Positions 37,459-47,367 of a stretch of 64,000 bases of DNA are shown here, piece after piece. A program made the position numbers and the translations under genes. The notes beneath the pieces were generated by a model. The model saw nothing but the letters and a program-made list of their open reading frames with translations, had not been told where the DNA came from and did no database searches. Origin of the DNA: Pseudomonas caspiana (GTDB taxonomy: Bacteria > Pseudomonadota > Gammaproteobacteria > Pseudomonadales > Pseudomonadaceae); NCBI RefSeq assembly GCF_002158995.1, contig NZ_LOHF01000005.1, forward strand, positions 78,380 to 142,379, given 5' to 3'. The first letter of the stretch is position 1, and each line of letters starts with the position of its first letter.

Positions 37459-38196
37459 ATGCTGATCATCCCCGCTATCGATCTCAAAGACGGTGCCTGT
37501 GTGCGTCTGCGCCAGGGCCGGATGGAAGACTCCACCGTGTTCTCCGATGACCCGGTTGCCATGGCTGCCAAATGGGTCGAGGGCGGTTGCCGTCGTCTGC
37601 ATCTGGTCGACCTGAACGGCGCGTTCGAAGGTCAGCCGGTCAACGGCGATGTGGTCACTGCCATTGCCAAGCGTTACCCGACTCTGCCGATTCAGATCGG
37701 TGGCGGTATTCGCTCGCTGGAGACCATCGAGCACTACGTTAAAGCGGGCGTGAGCTACGTGATCATCGGCACCAAAGCCGTTAAAGAACCCGAGTTTGTC
37801 GCTGAAGCCTGCCGCGCATTCCCCGGCAAAGTGATTGTCGGCCTGGATGCCAAAGACGGTTTCGTGGCTACCGACGGTTGGGCTGAGGTCAGCAGCGTGC
37901 AGGTTATTGACCTGGCCAAGCGTTTCGAAGCGGATGGCGTCTCGGCCATCGTTTATACCGACATCGCCAAAGACGGCATGATGCAGGGTTGCAACATCCC
38001 GTTCACGGCTGCATTGGCTGCCGCAACGCGGATCCCGGTCATTGCTTCCGGTGGCATTCACAATCTGGGCGACATTCGCGCATTGCTGGATGCCAAGGCT
38101 CCGGGGATCATCGGAGCAATCACCGGCCGTGCAATTTACGAAGGCACGCTGGATGTGGCTGAAGCTCAGGCGTTGTGTGACGGCTACCAGCGCTAG
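37459..38196 (+). CDS. hisA: Phosphoribosylformimino-5-aminoimidazole carboxamide ribotide isomerase
   Basis: A 245-residue TIM-barrel isomerase of histidine synthesis. The catalytic acid is in [17 protein letters not shown], and phosphate-binding glycines are in [11 protein letters not shown] and [12 protein letters not shown]. Asp in [13 protein letters not shown] is the second catalytic residue region. The start at 37459 has AAGGAAAA upstream; an in-frame upstream extension of nine codons lies over the preceding repeat and is rejected. Confidence 0.97.
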   Translation: MLIIPAIDLKDGACVRLRQGRMEDSTVFSDDPVAMAAKWVEGGCRRLHLVDLNGAFEGQPVNGDVVTAIAKRYPTLPIQIGGGIRSLETIEHYVKAGVSYVIIGTKAVKEPEFVAEACRAFPGKVIVGLDAKDGFVATDGWAEVSSVQVIDLAKRFEADGVSAIVYTDIAKDGMMQGCNIPFTAALAAATRIPVIASGGIHNLGDIRALLDAKAPGIIGAITGRAIYEGTLDVAEAQALCDGYQR

Positions 38197-38203
38197 AGAT
38201 TCC

Positions 38204-38312
38204 TGTAGGAGCGCGCTTGCCCGCGATAAGGTCGGTACGACCTTCCTACGATGGTGTGATCAATGATTTTACGACTGCTTCGCAGCCGATCGCGGGCAAG
38301 CGCGCTCCTACA
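38204..38312. repeat. REPIN, GCGCGCTTGCCCGCGAT type, long centre
   Basis: Inverted TGTAGGAGCGCGCTTGCCCG arms lie between hisA and hisF around a centre of about 60 bases, longer than in the other doublets. Confidence 0.92.
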
Positions 38313-38329
38313 CATTGGAGATTGACTCA

Positions 38330-39100
38330 ATGGCCCTGGCCAAACGCATCATCCCTTGCCTGGACGTCGACAACGGTCGTGTGGTCAAGGGCGTCAAGTT
38401 CGAGAACATCCGTGACGCGGGTGATCCGGTTGAAATTGCGCGTCTGTACGATGAGCAGGGCGCCGACGAAATTACCTTTCTGGACATCACCGCCAGCGTC
38501 GATGGTCGCGATACCACATTGCATACCGTCGAGCGCATGGCCAGCCAGGTGTTTATCCCGCTGACTGTGGGCGGTGGCGTGCGTACCGTGCAGGACATCC
38601 GCAACCTGCTGAATGCCGGTGCCGACAAGGTGTCGATCAACACTGCTGCGGTGTTCAATCCCGAGTTCGTCGCCGAAGCCGCTCAGCATTTCGGTTCGCA
38701 ATGCATCGTCGTTGCCATTGATGCCAAGAAAGTTTCGCTGCCGGGCGAAACCCCGCGCTGGGAGATCTTCACCCACGGTGGGCGCAAGCCGACAGGTCTG
38801 GACGCTGTGCTGTGGGCCAAGAAGATGGAAGACCTGGGCGCCGGTGAGATCCTGCTGACCAGCATGGATCAGGACGGCATGAAGAACGGTTTCGATCTGG
38901 GTGTAACCCGAGCAATCAGTGATGCCCTGGGTATCCCTGTCATCGCCTCGGGCGGTGTCGGCAATCTTCAGCATCTGGCTGATGGTGTTATTGAAGGCCA
39001 CGCCAGCGCGGTATTGGCGGCAAGTATTTTCCACTTCGGTGAATACACCGTGCCGGAAGCCAAGGCTTACATGGCCGCGCGCGGGATTGTGGTTCGCTAG
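38330..39100 (+). CDS. hisF: Imidazole glycerol phosphate synthase, cyclase subunit
   Basis: A 256-residue TIM-barrel cyclase that, with HisH, forms imidazoleglycerol phosphate and AICAR. Catalytic Asp residues lie in [16 protein letters not shown] and [22 protein letters not shown] and [12 protein letters not shown] bind phosphate. ATG 38330 gives the canonical [10 protein letters not shown] start; an upstream in-frame ATG adds five residues. A REPIN splits it from hisA but the four genes run in one direction. Confidence 0.97.
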   Translation: MALAKRIIPCLDVDNGRVVKGVKFENIRDAGDPVEIARLYDEQGADEITFLDITASVDGRDTTLHTVERMASQVFIPLTVGGGVRTVQDIRNLLNAGADKVSINTAAVFNPEFVAEAAQHFGSQCIVVAIDAKKVSLPGETPRWEIFTHGGRKPTGLDAVLWAKKMEDLGAGEILLTSMDQDGMKNGFDLGVTRAISDALGIPVIASGGVGNLQHLADGVIEGHASAVLAASIFHFGEYTVPEAKAYMAARGIVVR

Positions 39101-39118
39101 AGATTCGCATCCCTGCGC

Positions 39119-39207
39119 TGTAGGAGTGAGCTTGCTCGCGATATCGGTAGATCGGTTGAGAAATTATCTTCTGACCTGACGCTATCGCGAGCAAGCTCAC
39201 TCCTACA
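39119..39207. repeat. REPIN, TGAGCTTGCTCGCGAT type
   Basis: Nearly perfect inverted TGTAGGAGTGAGCTTGCTCG arms, downstream of hisF and before the binding-protein gene. Confidence 0.9.
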
Positions 39208-39319
39208 GTCCATGTCGTCTCTAAGCTTAATCTGGCGTATGTGGGCAATGCGCCATGTCTGCTGGACAAGCGCTTTTGAGCGCTGCACTCTGTCTGCCGT
39301 CAGCGTAAGGAGAGCGCCA

Positions 39320-40096
39320 ATGTTAAAATCTCGTTTTATTGCCCTTACGGCCTTCAGCGCTTTGCTCGTTAGCGCCACTGAGGCTGCAATGGCCGACGAC
39401 GCCATTGAGGCACCGGGACGCGACTCCATTGTGCTGATGACCGAAAACCTCCCGCCCTACAACATGGCGGTCGACGGCAAAAATTTCGCTCAGGAGAGCA
39501 ACATCGAAGGCATCGCCGCTGAAGTGGTGCGCGAGACGTTCAAGCGGGCCGGGATCAGTTACAGCATGACGTTGCGTTTTCCCTGGGAACGGATCTACAA
39601 ACTGGCCTTGGAAAAACCCGGTTACGCGGTGTTTTCAACGGCGCGATTGCCCGAGCGGGAAAAGCTTTTCAAATGGGTCGGGCCGGTGGGGTCCTATGAC
39701 TGGATCATGCTCGCCCGCGCTGACAGCCCCATCAAACTGGCCAGTCTGGAGCAGGCCAAGGCCTACCGGATCGGTGCCTATAAAGGTGATGCGATCGGCG
39801 AGCGATTGCTGGCCCAGGGGCTGAACCCGATCCTGCTGCTGCGCGATCAGGACAATGCCAAAAAGCTGGTTAACGGGCAGATCGACTTGTGGGCGGCGGG
39901 TGATCCGACCGGGCCTTATCTGGCCAGAATAGAGGGCGTGACCGGTCTGAAAACCGTGTTGCGTTTCCATCATGCTGATCTGTACCTGGCCTTGAACAAG
40001 GCAACGCCTGATGAGGTGGTGAACAAGTTACAGGCGTCGCTGGACCAGCTACGGGCGGAAGGGTTTGTGGACAAGATCCTGGCGCAGTACCGATAG
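39320..40096 (+). CDS. Periplasmic solute-binding protein, family 3 (orphan)
   Basis: A 258-residue secreted protein with signal peptide (FIALTAFSALLVSATEAAMA) and an SBP family-3 fold. It reads LMTENLPPYNMAVDGK near the start and VVRETFKRAGISYSMTLRFPWERIYK next, as in binding proteins for amino acids or related ligands. YSTARLPER-like FSTARLPEREKLFKWVGPVG is typical. There is no ABC permease or ATPase nearby, so it might serve a distant transporter or act as a sensor. Start ATG 39320 has AAGGAGAG upstream. Confidence 0.85.
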   Translation: MLKSRFIALTAFSALLVSATEAAMADDAIEAPGRDSIVLMTENLPPYNMAVDGKNFAQESNIEGIAAEVVRETFKRAGISYSMTLRFPWERIYKLALEKPGYAVFSTARLPEREKLFKWVGPVGSYDWIMLARADSPIKLASLEQAKAYRIGAYKGDAIGERLLAQGLNPILLLRDQDNAKKLVNGQIDLWAAGDPTGPYLARIEGVTGLKTVLRFHHADLYLALNKATPDEVVNKLQASLDQLRAEGFVDKILAQYR

Positions 40097-40128
40097 CACC
40101 GCATTTTTAATGTGGGGGCGCGGTCAAT

Positions 40129-40242
40129 TGTAGGAGCCGAGCTTGCTCGCGATGAACGATGGCACAGTTTTCAGTCCCGCCACTGCTAGGTCGCGATGAG
40201 GGGCTGCCTGACATATCGCTTCGCGAACAAGTTCGCTCCTAC
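40129..40242. repeat. REPIN, GAGCTTGCTCGCGAT type, degenerate distal arm
   Basis: TGTAGGAGCCGAGCTTGCTC is followed by an imperfect inverted copy (GCGAACAAGTTCGCTCCTAC) after a long centre. It lies between two convergent genes. Confidence 0.8.
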
Positions 40243-40262
40243 CTTTTTAATGATTCCGATCT

Positions 40263-41048
40263 TTACCGATAAACCCCGTTCTTGCCGTGCCCGGCCATCG
40301 CCTGATTACCCCTGACGCTGATCATCTGACGCAAGTCGATCCACTCGATACCCTGGGCTTTTAGGCGCGGTAGTTCGCGTTCAAGCACGTCGAGGGTTAC
40401 CGGGTAGGGATGGCCAATCATCACGGCTGAACCCTGTTTGCGGGCCAGTTCAATGGCGATTTTCAATTGCCGGGTAATGGCCTCAGGCGTGCGCTCATCA
40501 TCGAGAAAAACATCCCGCGACACGCTGGCCAATCCAATCTTTTGCGCCTCGGCTGCCGCAACGGTTTTCGCGCTGGTGCGGCTGTCGACGAAAACCAGAT
40601 GGCGACGCTGAAGCTCGGCCATCAACCACCCCATGGCAACCGGCTCGGCGGTCATACGGCTGCCCATATGGTTATTGATGCCAGCAGCGTAGGGGACTTT
40701 GAGCAGAGCGGCGTTCAGTCTGCTTTCCAGCTCGGCAAGGGGGAGCTCTGGATGCCAGGCGTACGGGCCGGTCGCCGGGTCCATGGGCATGTGCAGAATC
40801 ACGATCTTGCCAGCACGATGCCCCTGGCGGGCGAACTCGGTGGCATGAGGTGTATCCGGCATGATCGCCAGGGTGACCGGGCCGGGGAGGGCAAGCACAC
40901 GCTGATCCCGGGCCGGATTCTGGCCCAGGTCATCAATGATCAGTGTGAGGAAGGCAGGTTTGCTGGCTTGGGCAGCTGGCGCCGCGTGAGCAACGCCAGT
41001 GAGTACGCAAAATGCGGCCAGCAACCAACGAGACAGGAACACGCGCAT
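40263..41048 (-). CDS. Divergent polysaccharide deacetylase family protein (YibQ-like)
   Basis: A 261-residue secreted protein with signal peptide (LLAAFCVLTGVAHAAPAA). The NodB-related fold is seen in LTLIIDDLGQNPARDQRVLALPG, VTLAIMPDTPHA, and the HMPMDP and NNHMGSRMT regions with possible metal-binding residues. Such proteins form an operon with envC and ctpA in many Pseudomonas. It starts 3 bases after ctpA. Probable role in cell-envelope polysaccharide handling; the exact substrate is not established. Confidence 0.87.
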   Translation of the reverse strand: MRVFLSRWLLAAFCVLTGVAHAAPAAQASKPAFLTLIIDDLGQNPARDQRVLALPGPVTLAIMPDTPHATEFARQGHRAGKIVILHMPMDPATGPYAWHPELPLAELESRLNAALLKVPYAAGINNHMGSRMTAEPVAMGWLMAELQRRHLVFVDSRTSAKTVAAAEAQKIGLASVSRDVFLDDERTPEAITRQLKIAIELARKQGSAVMIGHPYPVTLDVLERELPRLKAQGIEWIDLRQMISVRGNQAMAGHGKNGVYR

Positions 41049-41051
41049 TGG

Positions 41052-42374
41052 TTAATTGCCGCGTGTGATACTCAGGCCCTTGAGCAGGCTCAGCGCCTGG
41101 CTCAGCTGGAAGTCATCATCCTGCGGACGTGCCTTGGCTGCGCCGCCTTTGACCGTAGGTTTGTCAGCGCCGCCATTGCCGTTGCCCAAGTGACCGAGCA
41201 GGTCGGCTTCCTTGTACGCTTCACCGTCAGCTTCGTTGGTGACCTTGGCGCGACGCACGACGATATCCGGGTTGATGCCCTGAGCCTGGATGGAACGACC
41301 GTTAGGTGTGTAATACAGCGCCGTAGTGATCTTCAAGGCGCGGTCATTGTTCAGCGGCAACACGGTTTGTACCGAGCCCTTACCGAAGCTGTCGGTGCCC
41401 ATCAGGATGCCGCGCTTCTGGTCTTGCAAGGCACCAGCGACGATTTCCGAAGCCGAGGCACTGCCGCCGTTGATCAGCACGACCAGAGGTACGCCTTCAC
41501 TGGCATCTGCCGGATCAGCCGAGAAGCGCAATTCAGAGTTGGCAATACGGCCTTTCGTGTAAACGATCAGGCCCTTGGTCAGGAAGTGATCGGCCACTTC
41601 AACCGCCGACTGCAGAACACCGCCAGGGTTGTTACGCAGGTCAAGAATCAACCCGCTCATTTTCTTGCCGTTGTCTTTGCGGAACTTGGCCAGCGCTTTG
41701 CCGACCTCGTCCCCGGTTTTCACCTGGAACTGGGTGATGCGGATGTAGCCGTAGCCGTTCTCCAGCATCTGCGCCTTGACGCTCTTGACCTGAATGGTCG
41801 CACGGGCAAGCGTCACGTCGAACGGGTTACCGCCATCGCGAACCAGCGTCAGGGTGATCTTCTCGCCGATCTTGCCGCGCATCTTGTCGACCGCTTCCTG
41901 CATGGTCTGACCTTGCGTCGGTGCGCCGTTGATCTTGACGATCAGGTCGCCGGCCTCGATGCCCGCCTTGGAAGCCGGAGTATCGTCGATAGGGGAAACG
42001 ACTTTCACGAAGCCATCTTCAACGCCGACTTCGATACCCAGCCCGCCGAATTCACCGCTGGTGCTTTCCTGCAGCTCTTGGAAGTCTTCAGGGCCCAGAT
42101 AAGCCGAGTGCGGGTCGAGGTTGCTGAGCATGCCTTTGATGGCGTTCTCCAGCAGCGTCTTGTCGTCCACCGGCTCGACATAAGCGGCCTTGACCCGATC
42201 CATGACCTCCGCGAACGTGCGCAGCTCGTCGAGCGGCAGCGGCGCCTTGGCGCTAGCAGCTGCAGGCGGGATTGAGGCTGGCGCGGCTTTGACTTCCGCG
42301 GCTTGGGCCAGTGGAGCGCCGATAACGACGGCTATAGCCAGGGCCAGCGAGGTGAGGCGGGACAGATACGGCAT
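41052..42374 (-). CDS. ctpA: S41-family C-terminal processing protease
   Basis: A 440-residue periplasmic protease with signal peptide (LALAIAVVIGAPLAQA), an N-terminal helical part, a PDZ domain (GLGIEVGVEDGFVKVVSPIDDTPA) and the S41 catalytic core. The nucleophile lies in LINGGSASASEIVAGAL and the general-base Lys in SFGKGSVQTVLPL. It belongs to the CtpA/Prc group that trims cell-wall hydrolases and other envelope proteins. It follows envC by 30 bases, consistent with a joint role in peptidoglycan control. Confidence 0.93.
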   Translation of the reverse strand: MPYLSRLTSLALAIAVVIGAPLAQAAEVKAAPASIPPAAASAKAPLPLDELRTFAEVMDRVKAAYVEPVDDKTLLENAIKGMLSNLDPHSAYLGPEDFQELQESTSGEFGGLGIEVGVEDGFVKVVSPIDDTPASKAGIEAGDLIVKINGAPTQGQTMQEAVDKMRGKIGEKITLTLVRDGGNPFDVTLARATIQVKSVKAQMLENGYGYIRITQFQVKTGDEVGKALAKFRKDNGKKMSGLILDLRNNPGGVLQSAVEVADHFLTKGLIVYTKGRIANSELRFSADPADASEGVPLVVLINGGSASASEIVAGALQDQKRGILMGTDSFGKGSVQTVLPLNNDRALKITTALYYTPNGRSIQAQGINPDIVVRRAKVTNEADGEAYKEADLLGHLGNGNGGADKPTVKGGAAKARPQDDDFQLSQALSLLKGLSITRGN

Positions 42375-42404
42375 GTCTAACGAACTCCTGAAAGTGGAAC
42401 CGAC

Positions 42405-43724
42405 TTATCCTTGAGTGCGGCACCATTGGGCCGGATCACTAGGGCGACCCTGCTGACGAATAGCGAAATACAACGCCGGTGTGTCCTGTCCACCACTGTT
42501 GCCTACAGTGGAGATGGCTTCACCGGCTTTGACAATGTCACCGGCTGCCTTGAGCAATGTCTGGTTGTGGCCGTACAGACTCAAATAACCATTGCCATGG
42601 TCGAGAATGACCAGAAGCCCGGCGCCGCGCAACCAGTCCGCGAATACCACCCGACCACCGTGCACGGCATGGACCTGGCTACCGGCCGATGCGCTGATCA
42701 TCACGCCGTCCCAAGTGGAGCGGGCGTCATCACCGCGGGCTTCACCGAAGCGTGCCAGTAATCGACCATCAACCGGCCATGGAAGTTTGCCCTTGGCCGC
42801 AGAAAATGCTCCGCCGTATGAAGCGCCAGCGCTGGAAACCATCGCGCCAGGCGCTTTGGCCGGGCGTTTAGGTGCGTCATCGCTGTCGGTTCTGCTGCTT
42901 TTATTGCTGCTACTGGCTTGCGCCTGAGCTTCGCGCTGGCGTTTTTCTTCAGCCTCACGCTCGGCCAACAACGCCTTCTGCCGTGCTTCTTCAGCCTCTT
43001 TGGCCTGGCGCGCCAGCGTTTCCTCGATCGTCTTCAGGACTTTGCCCAGTTCGGCCTGTTCCTGTTGCCGCGCCTGGAGCTTCTGGTCCCGCGACTTGTA
43101 GTCCTGATTGAGCTTGGCCAGCGCCGTCTGGCGTTCCTGGCGAACCTTGTCGAGTTCGTCGTGCTGGGTTTCCAGCGAGCTTTTCTGAACCAGCAGTTGC
43201 GCCTGTTGCAGGTCAATGTCTTTCTCAACGCCCGCGAGCTGACGCAGTGTTTCATTGAAGGTACGCAACTGGGTCAGGCGCGCTTGGCTCATGTAATCGT
43301 AGTAGGTCAGCGTGCGGGCGAATTTTTCCGGATGCTGTTGATTGAGCAGCAGCTTCAAGTATTCCTGCCTACCGCTTTGATACGCAGCCCGGGCCTGAAT
43401 GGCGATCAGGCGTTGTTGCTCAACGCGTGCGCTCTGGAGTTTGCTTTTTTCCTGGTTGAGCCGATTGAGCTCGGCTTCGGTCTTTTTTAGTTCCTTTTGC
43501 AGGACCTCGACCTGCTTTTCCAGCTTACCCATTTCGGTTTCAGTACCGCGCAGGTCCTTCTGGACTCCGGCTTTCTCTTTTTGCAGGTCGCCCAAGGCTT
43601 TTTGCAGCTCGGCGACATCCTGACGCGCAGCGTCAATCTGTTTCTGGGTGAGCGCCCGCTGATCGTCGGCAAACGCCGGATTCAGCAGGCAGATCAAAGC
43701 AAGGGTGATCAAGGCGCGAAGCAT
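42405..43724 (-). CDS. envC: Murein hydrolase activator EnvC
   Basis: A 439-residue secreted protein: signal peptide (ALITLALICLLNPAFA), a long coiled coil (about residues 25-270) and a C-terminal LytM/M23 domain. The domain lacks catalytic zinc ligands: the place of the HxxxD motif reads WDGVMISASAG and the HxH place reads LYFAIRQQ. That is as expected for EnvC, which activates amidases and does not cut itself. A Ser/Thr/Lys-rich linker precedes the LytM domain. The start at 43724 gives the signal peptide; the longer frame is rejected. Operon gpmI-envC-ctpA-yibQ. Confidence 0.93.
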   Translation of the reverse strand: MLRALITLALICLLNPAFADDQRALTQKQIDAARQDVAELQKALGDLQKEKAGVQKDLRGTETEMGKLEKQVEVLQKELKKTEAELNRLNQEKSKLQSARVEQQRLIAIQARAAYQSGRQEYLKLLLNQQHPEKFARTLTYYDYMSQARLTQLRTFNETLRQLAGVEKDIDLQQAQLLVQKSSLETQHDELDKVRQERQTALAKLNQDYKSRDQKLQARQQEQAELGKVLKTIEETLARQAKEAEEARQKALLAEREAEEKRQREAQAQASSSNKSSRTDSDDAPKRPAKAPGAMVSSAGASYGGAFSAAKGKLPWPVDGRLLARFGEARGDDARSTWDGVMISASAGSQVHAVHGGRVVFADWLRGAGLLVILDHGNGYLSLYGHNQTLLKAAGDIVKAGEAISTVGNSGGQDTPALYFAIRQQGRPSDPAQWCRTQG

Positions 43725-43867
43725 GAGGGTGGGCGATACCGAGGAATTGTGAAAAAAAGTGTCAGGCTTAGTATGCCCGGCACACGCTGCAAAAAAAACG
43801 CCTCGCTTGAGGCCAGACAGATAAAAAACCGGCATGTGGCTAAGCGACATGCCGGTGTGTAGCGTTT

Positions 43868-45400
43868 TTACGCGTCAACGAGGATCGAATGGCCGGTCAT
43901 TTCTTCCGGTTTTTCCAGCCCCATGAGTTTCAGCATGGTGGGTGCGACATCGGCCAGAACTCCACCTTCGCGCACTTTGAGATTGCGTTTGCCTATATAG
44001 ATGAAAGGCACCGGCTCAGAGGTGTGCGCGGTGTGCGCCTGGCCCGTGTGGTCATCGGTCATTTGCTCGACGTTGCCATGGTCAGCCGTGAGCAGCGCTT
44101 CGCCGCCGACTTTTTCCAGTGCATCAGTGATGCGACCGACGCAGACGTCCAGGCATTCAACGGCCTTGACTGCCGCTTCCATGATGCCGCTGTGGCCGAC
44201 CATGTCACCGTTGGCATAGTTGACGACAATCACGTCATAACGCTGGTTTTCGATGGCATCGACAATTTTATCGGTGACTTCCGGCGCGCTCATTTCTGGC
44301 TGCAGGTCGTAAGTCGCGACTTTCGGCGACGGGATCAGGATGCGCTCTTCGCCCGGGAACTCTTCTTCACGGCCGCCCGAGAAGAAGAAGGTCACGTGAG
44401 CATATTTTTCGGTTTCAGCGATGCGCAGTTGGGTCTTGCCGTTGGCGGCCAGGTACTCACCCAGCACGTTTTTCAGGCTGCCGGCTGCAAACGCGGACGG
44501 CGCAGGAATGCTCGCTGCGTATTGAGTCAACATGACGTAGTTGACCTTCGGCTGGCGGGTACGCTCGAAGTCCTTGAAATCGTCTTCGACGAATACACGG
44601 GTGATTTCCCGGGCGCGGTCGGCGCGGAAGTTCATGAACACAACGGCGTCGCCGTCTTCCACGGTGACCTTGTCACCAATGCTGGTGGCTTTGACGAATT
44701 CATCGTTTTCGCCGCGCTCGTAGGCGGCTTCGAGGCCAGCCACGCTGCTGGCTGCGTTGAATTCCGACACACCATCAACAATCAGGTTATAGGCCGCAGC
44801 GACACGGTCCCAACGGTTGTCGCGGTCCATGGCGAAGTAGCGCCCGATGATGCTGGCAATACGGCCTTTGCCCAGTCGGGCAAATGTGGAGTCCAGCAGT
44901 TCCAGGGATGCTTGAGCGCTGCGCGGTGGTGTATCGCGGCCGTCGAGGAATGCATGGAGATAGATTTTTTCGGCGCCACGCTGGGCGGCCAGTTCTGCCA
45001 TGGCAACCAGATGATCCTGGTGGCTGTGAACACCACCGTCCGAAAGCAGGCCGAGAATGTGCACGGCCTTGCCCGCATCAACAGCTTTATCTACTGCGCT
45101 ACAGATAGTCGGGTTCTTGAAGAACTCGCCATCGCGAATGGCTTTGGTGACTCGAGTGAAGTCCTGATAAACCACGCGTCCGGCGCCCAGGTTCATGTGG
45201 CCGACTTCAGAGTTGCCCATCTGACCGTCCGGCAGGCCGACATCCATACCCGAACCCGAGATCAGGCCGTTGGGCATAGACTTGTAAAGGCGGTCCATGA
45301 CCGGCATTTTGGCTGCCAGAATGGCGTTGCCCTCATGGCTCTCGCTGTGTCCGAAGCCGTCCAGAATGATCAGGACCAAAGGTTTTGGCGTGGTAGTCAT
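43868..45400 (-). CDS. gpmI: 2,3-bisphosphoglycerate-independent phosphoglycerate mutase
   Basis: A 510-residue Mn-dependent GpmI for glycolysis and gluconeogenesis. Alkaline-phosphatase-type motifs are present: [12 protein letters not shown] near the start, the phosphoserine site in [42 protein letters not shown] and [15 protein letters not shown] 45400 is preceded by GAGTGGG; a GTG three codons earlier is less likely. It lies head of the gpmI-envC-ctpA gene run. Confidence 0.97.
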   Translation of the reverse strand: MTTTPKPLVLIILDGFGHSESHEGNAILAAKMPVMDRLYKSMPNGLISGSGMDVGLPDGQMGNSEVGHMNLGAGRVVYQDFTRVTKAIRDGEFFKNPTICSAVDKAVDAGKAVHILGLLSDGGVHSHQDHLVAMAELAAQRGAEKIYLHAFLDGRDTPPRSAQASLELLDSTFARLGKGRIASIIGRYFAMDRDNRWDRVAAAYNLIVDGVSEFNAASSVAGLEAAYERGENDEFVKATSIGDKVTVEDGDAVVFMNFRADRAREITRVFVEDDFKDFERTRQPKVNYVMLTQYAASIPAPSAFAAGSLKNVLGEYLAANGKTQLRIAETEKYAHVTFFFSGGREEEFPGEERILIPSPKVATYDLQPEMSAPEVTDKIVDAIENQRYDVIVVNYANGDMVGHSGIMEAAVKAVECLDVCVGRITDALEKVGGEALLTADHGNVEQMTDDHTGQAHTAHTSEPVPFIYIGKRNLKVREGGVLADVAPTMLKLMGLEKPEEMTGHSILVDA

Positions 45401-45606
45401 AGAACCCACTCGTGGCTAAAAAAGTAAGTTGGAAAACAGACCGGCATTTTAGGGGCTGTTGATCTGCAATTGCGAGCCGCGATACCGGAGTTATCGGTTC
45501 GGGCACGATGTCATGCGGACTTGATCGACCTCATTGTCTGACGGGCTTTGGCCGACCTTGGCTGCTGTGTATACTGGCCGACATTTTAACGCCCTGGAAC
45601 CTACTG

Positions 45607-46020
45607 ATGCTTCAGCACCTGCTTGCTTTTGCTACCAACCACTATTTGATCACTGGCGCTTTCATCATTTTGCTGGGGATGCTGATCGCCTACGAATTGA
45701 GCAAGGGCGGTCGCAGCCTGAGCACAGGTGAGCTGACCGCGCTGGTCAACAAGGATCAGGCCGTGGTCATCGACATCCGTTCCACCAAGGATTACGCCGC
45801 TGGCCACATCGTAGGTGCTCTGAACTTCCCGAATGATAAGGTTCTGACCCGCACCAGCGAGCTGGAAAAATACAAGGCCAAGACGCTGATCATCGTAGAC
45901 GCCATGGGTCAGCAGGCTGGTTCCGTCGCTCGCGAACTGCTCAAGTCGGGCTTTACGGCCGCCAAACTGTCCGGCGGTGTATCCACCTGGCGCGCAGACA
46001 ACCTGCCTTTGGTGAAGTGA
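45607..46020 (+). CDS. Membrane-anchored rhodanese-like protein without active-site Cys
   Basis: A 137-residue protein with one N-terminal transmembrane helix (LITGAFIILLGMLIAYEL) and a rhodanese fold (VIDIRSTKDYAAGHIVGALNFP; LSGGVSTWRADNLPL). There is no Cys at all: the usual active-site loop reads IIVDAMGQQAG. It is like E. coli YibN and is followed after one base by grxC, then secB. Sulfur transfer by the standard route is therefore excluded; a binding or regulatory role is possible. Confidence 0.88.
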   Translation: MLQHLLAFATNHYLITGAFIILLGMLIAYELSKGGRSLSTGELTALVNKDQAVVIDIRSTKDYAAGHIVGALNFPNDKVLTRTSELEKYKAKTLIIVDAMGQQAGSVARELLKSGFTAAKLSGGVSTWRADNLPLVK

Positions 46021-46021
46021 T

Positions 46022-46270
46022 ATGGCTGAAGTCATCGTCTATTCCAGCGATTATTGCCCTTACTGCACCCGCGCCAAGCAATTGTTGCAGAACAAGCATG
46101 TGTCTTTCGAAGAGATCAGAGTCGATGGCAAGCCGCAAGTTCGCGCCGAAATGGTGAAAAAGTCCGGCCGTACCTCCGTTCCGCAGATATGGATCGGCTC
46201 GACTCATGTGGGCGGCTGCGACGATCTTTTCGCCCTCGAGCGCGCCGGCAAGCTTGATGAGCTGCTCTGA
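46022..46270 (+). CDS. grxC: Glutaredoxin 3
   Basis: An 82-residue glutaredoxin with CPYC active site (YSSDYCPYCTRAKQLL) and the cis-Pro/GSH-binding loop TSVPQIWIGSTHVGGCDDL. It reduces protein and mixed disulfides using glutathione. It starts one base after the rhodanese-like gene and 47 bases before secB, the conserved order in gammaproteobacteria. Confidence 0.96.
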   Translation: MAEVIVYSSDYCPYCTRAKQLLQNKHVSFEEIRVDGKPQVRAEMVKKSGRTSVPQIWIGSTHVGGCDDLFALERAGKLDELL

Positions 46271-46317
46271 GCCAGACTCCAACCCCTTCCAGAACTTAAA
46301 CGTTAAAAGGACCCGAG

Positions 46318-46806
46318 ATGACCGATCAACCGACCAACGGCACCGCTACCAACGAAGAAGACGCACCGCAATTCTCGCTGCAGCGCATCTACGTTCGCGA
46401 CCTGTCGTTCGAAGCGCCAAAAAGCCCTGCGATCTTCCGTCAGGAATGGACCCCGACTGTCAGCCTCGATCTGAACACTCGTCAGAAGCCGCTGGAAGGT
46501 GATTTCTACGAAGTGGTTCTGACCTTGTCGGTTACCGTTAACAACGGTGACGAAGTGGCTTTCATCGTTGAAGTCCAGCAAGCCGGTATCTTCCTGATCA
46601 AAGGCCTGGATCAAGGTTCGATGAGCCATACGCTGGGTGCTTTCTGCCCGAACATCCTGTTCCCGTATGCTCGCGAGACCATCGACAGCCTGGTAGTCCG
46701 TGGTTCGTTCCCGGCGCTGATGTTGTCTCCGGTCAACTTCGACGCCCTGTACGCGCAAGAGCTGCAACGCATGCAGGCTGCTGGCGAGACACCTACTGTT
46801 CAGTAA
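46318..46806 (+). CDS. secB: Protein-export chaperone SecB
   Basis: A 162-residue SecB that keeps precursor proteins unfolded for SecA. Family stretches are [41 protein letters not shown] and [21 protein letters not shown]. The acidic tip and C-terminal Pro/Val tail (AAGETPTVQ) are as expected. AAAGGACCC lies before the ATG. A bidirectional terminator follows, shared with trmL. Confidence 0.97.
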   Translation: MTDQPTNGTATNEEDAPQFSLQRIYVRDLSFEAPKSPAIFRQEWTPTVSLDLNTRQKPLEGDFYEVVLTLSVTVNNGDEVAFIVEVQQAGIFLIKGLDQGSMSHTLGAFCPNILFPYARETIDSLVVRGSFPALMLSPVNFDALYAQELQRMQAAGETPTVQ

Positions 46807-46822
46807 GTGTTATCGCGGCAAC

Positions 46823-46850
46823 AAAAAAGCGCCCTTTGAGGCGCTTTTTT
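46823..46850. terminator. Bidirectional terminator between secB and trmL
   Basis: AAAAAAGCGCC / GGCGCTTTTTT hairpin with short CTTTGA-type loop, placed between convergent genes. Confidence 0.92.
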
Positions 46851-46911
46851 GTGGGGCTGACTTCGCTGTGGAGCCTTGCACCGCTGCCACTAGGGGGCGC
46901 AAGGTCAGGTA

Positions 46912-47367
46912 CTACTTGAACCCCAACTGCCGCCAGCCTTCATACACTGCCACAGCAACGGTATTGGACAGGTTAAGGCTTCGGCAACCCTCGCGCATCG
47001 GCAGGCGCAGGCGCTGGTCGCCGGGAAGGGCGTCGAGTATGTCAGCAGGCAGGCCGCGACTTTCCGGGCCGAACAGGAAGGCGTCACCCTCCTGGAAACT
47101 GGCATCGTGGAAGGGGCGTGAGCCTTTTGTGGTAAAAGCAAACAGCCGCGGATGACCGATGCTTTGCAGGCAACTGGACAGGTCGGGATGTGTCTGCAGC
47201 GTGGCGAACTCGTGATAATCGAGCCCGGCACGACGCAGGCGCTTGTCATCCAGCTCGAAGCCCAAGGGCTCGATCAAATGCAGGGTGCTGCCAGTGTTGG
47301 CGCACAGCCTGATGACGTTGCCGGTATTCGGCGGAATTTCTGGTTGGAAAAGGATGACGTGAAACAT
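46912..47367 (-). CDS. trmL: tRNA (cytidine(34)-2'-O)-methyltransferase
   Basis: A 151-residue SPOUT-class methyltransferase that modifies the wobble base of tRNA-Leu. The signature parts are [36 protein letters not shown] and [23 protein letters not shown] (knotted SAM site). The start ATG at 47367 shares its CATG with the ATG of the divergent gene at 47366, so the two start codons overlap head-to-head. Confidence 0.95.
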   Translation of the reverse strand: MFHVILFQPEIPPNTGNVIRLCANTGSTLHLIEPLGFELDDKRLRRAGLDYHEFATLQTHPDLSSCLQSIGHPRLFAFTTKGSRPFHDASFQEGDAFLFGPESRGLPADILDALPGDQRLRLPMREGCRSLNLSNTVAVAVYEGWRQLGFK

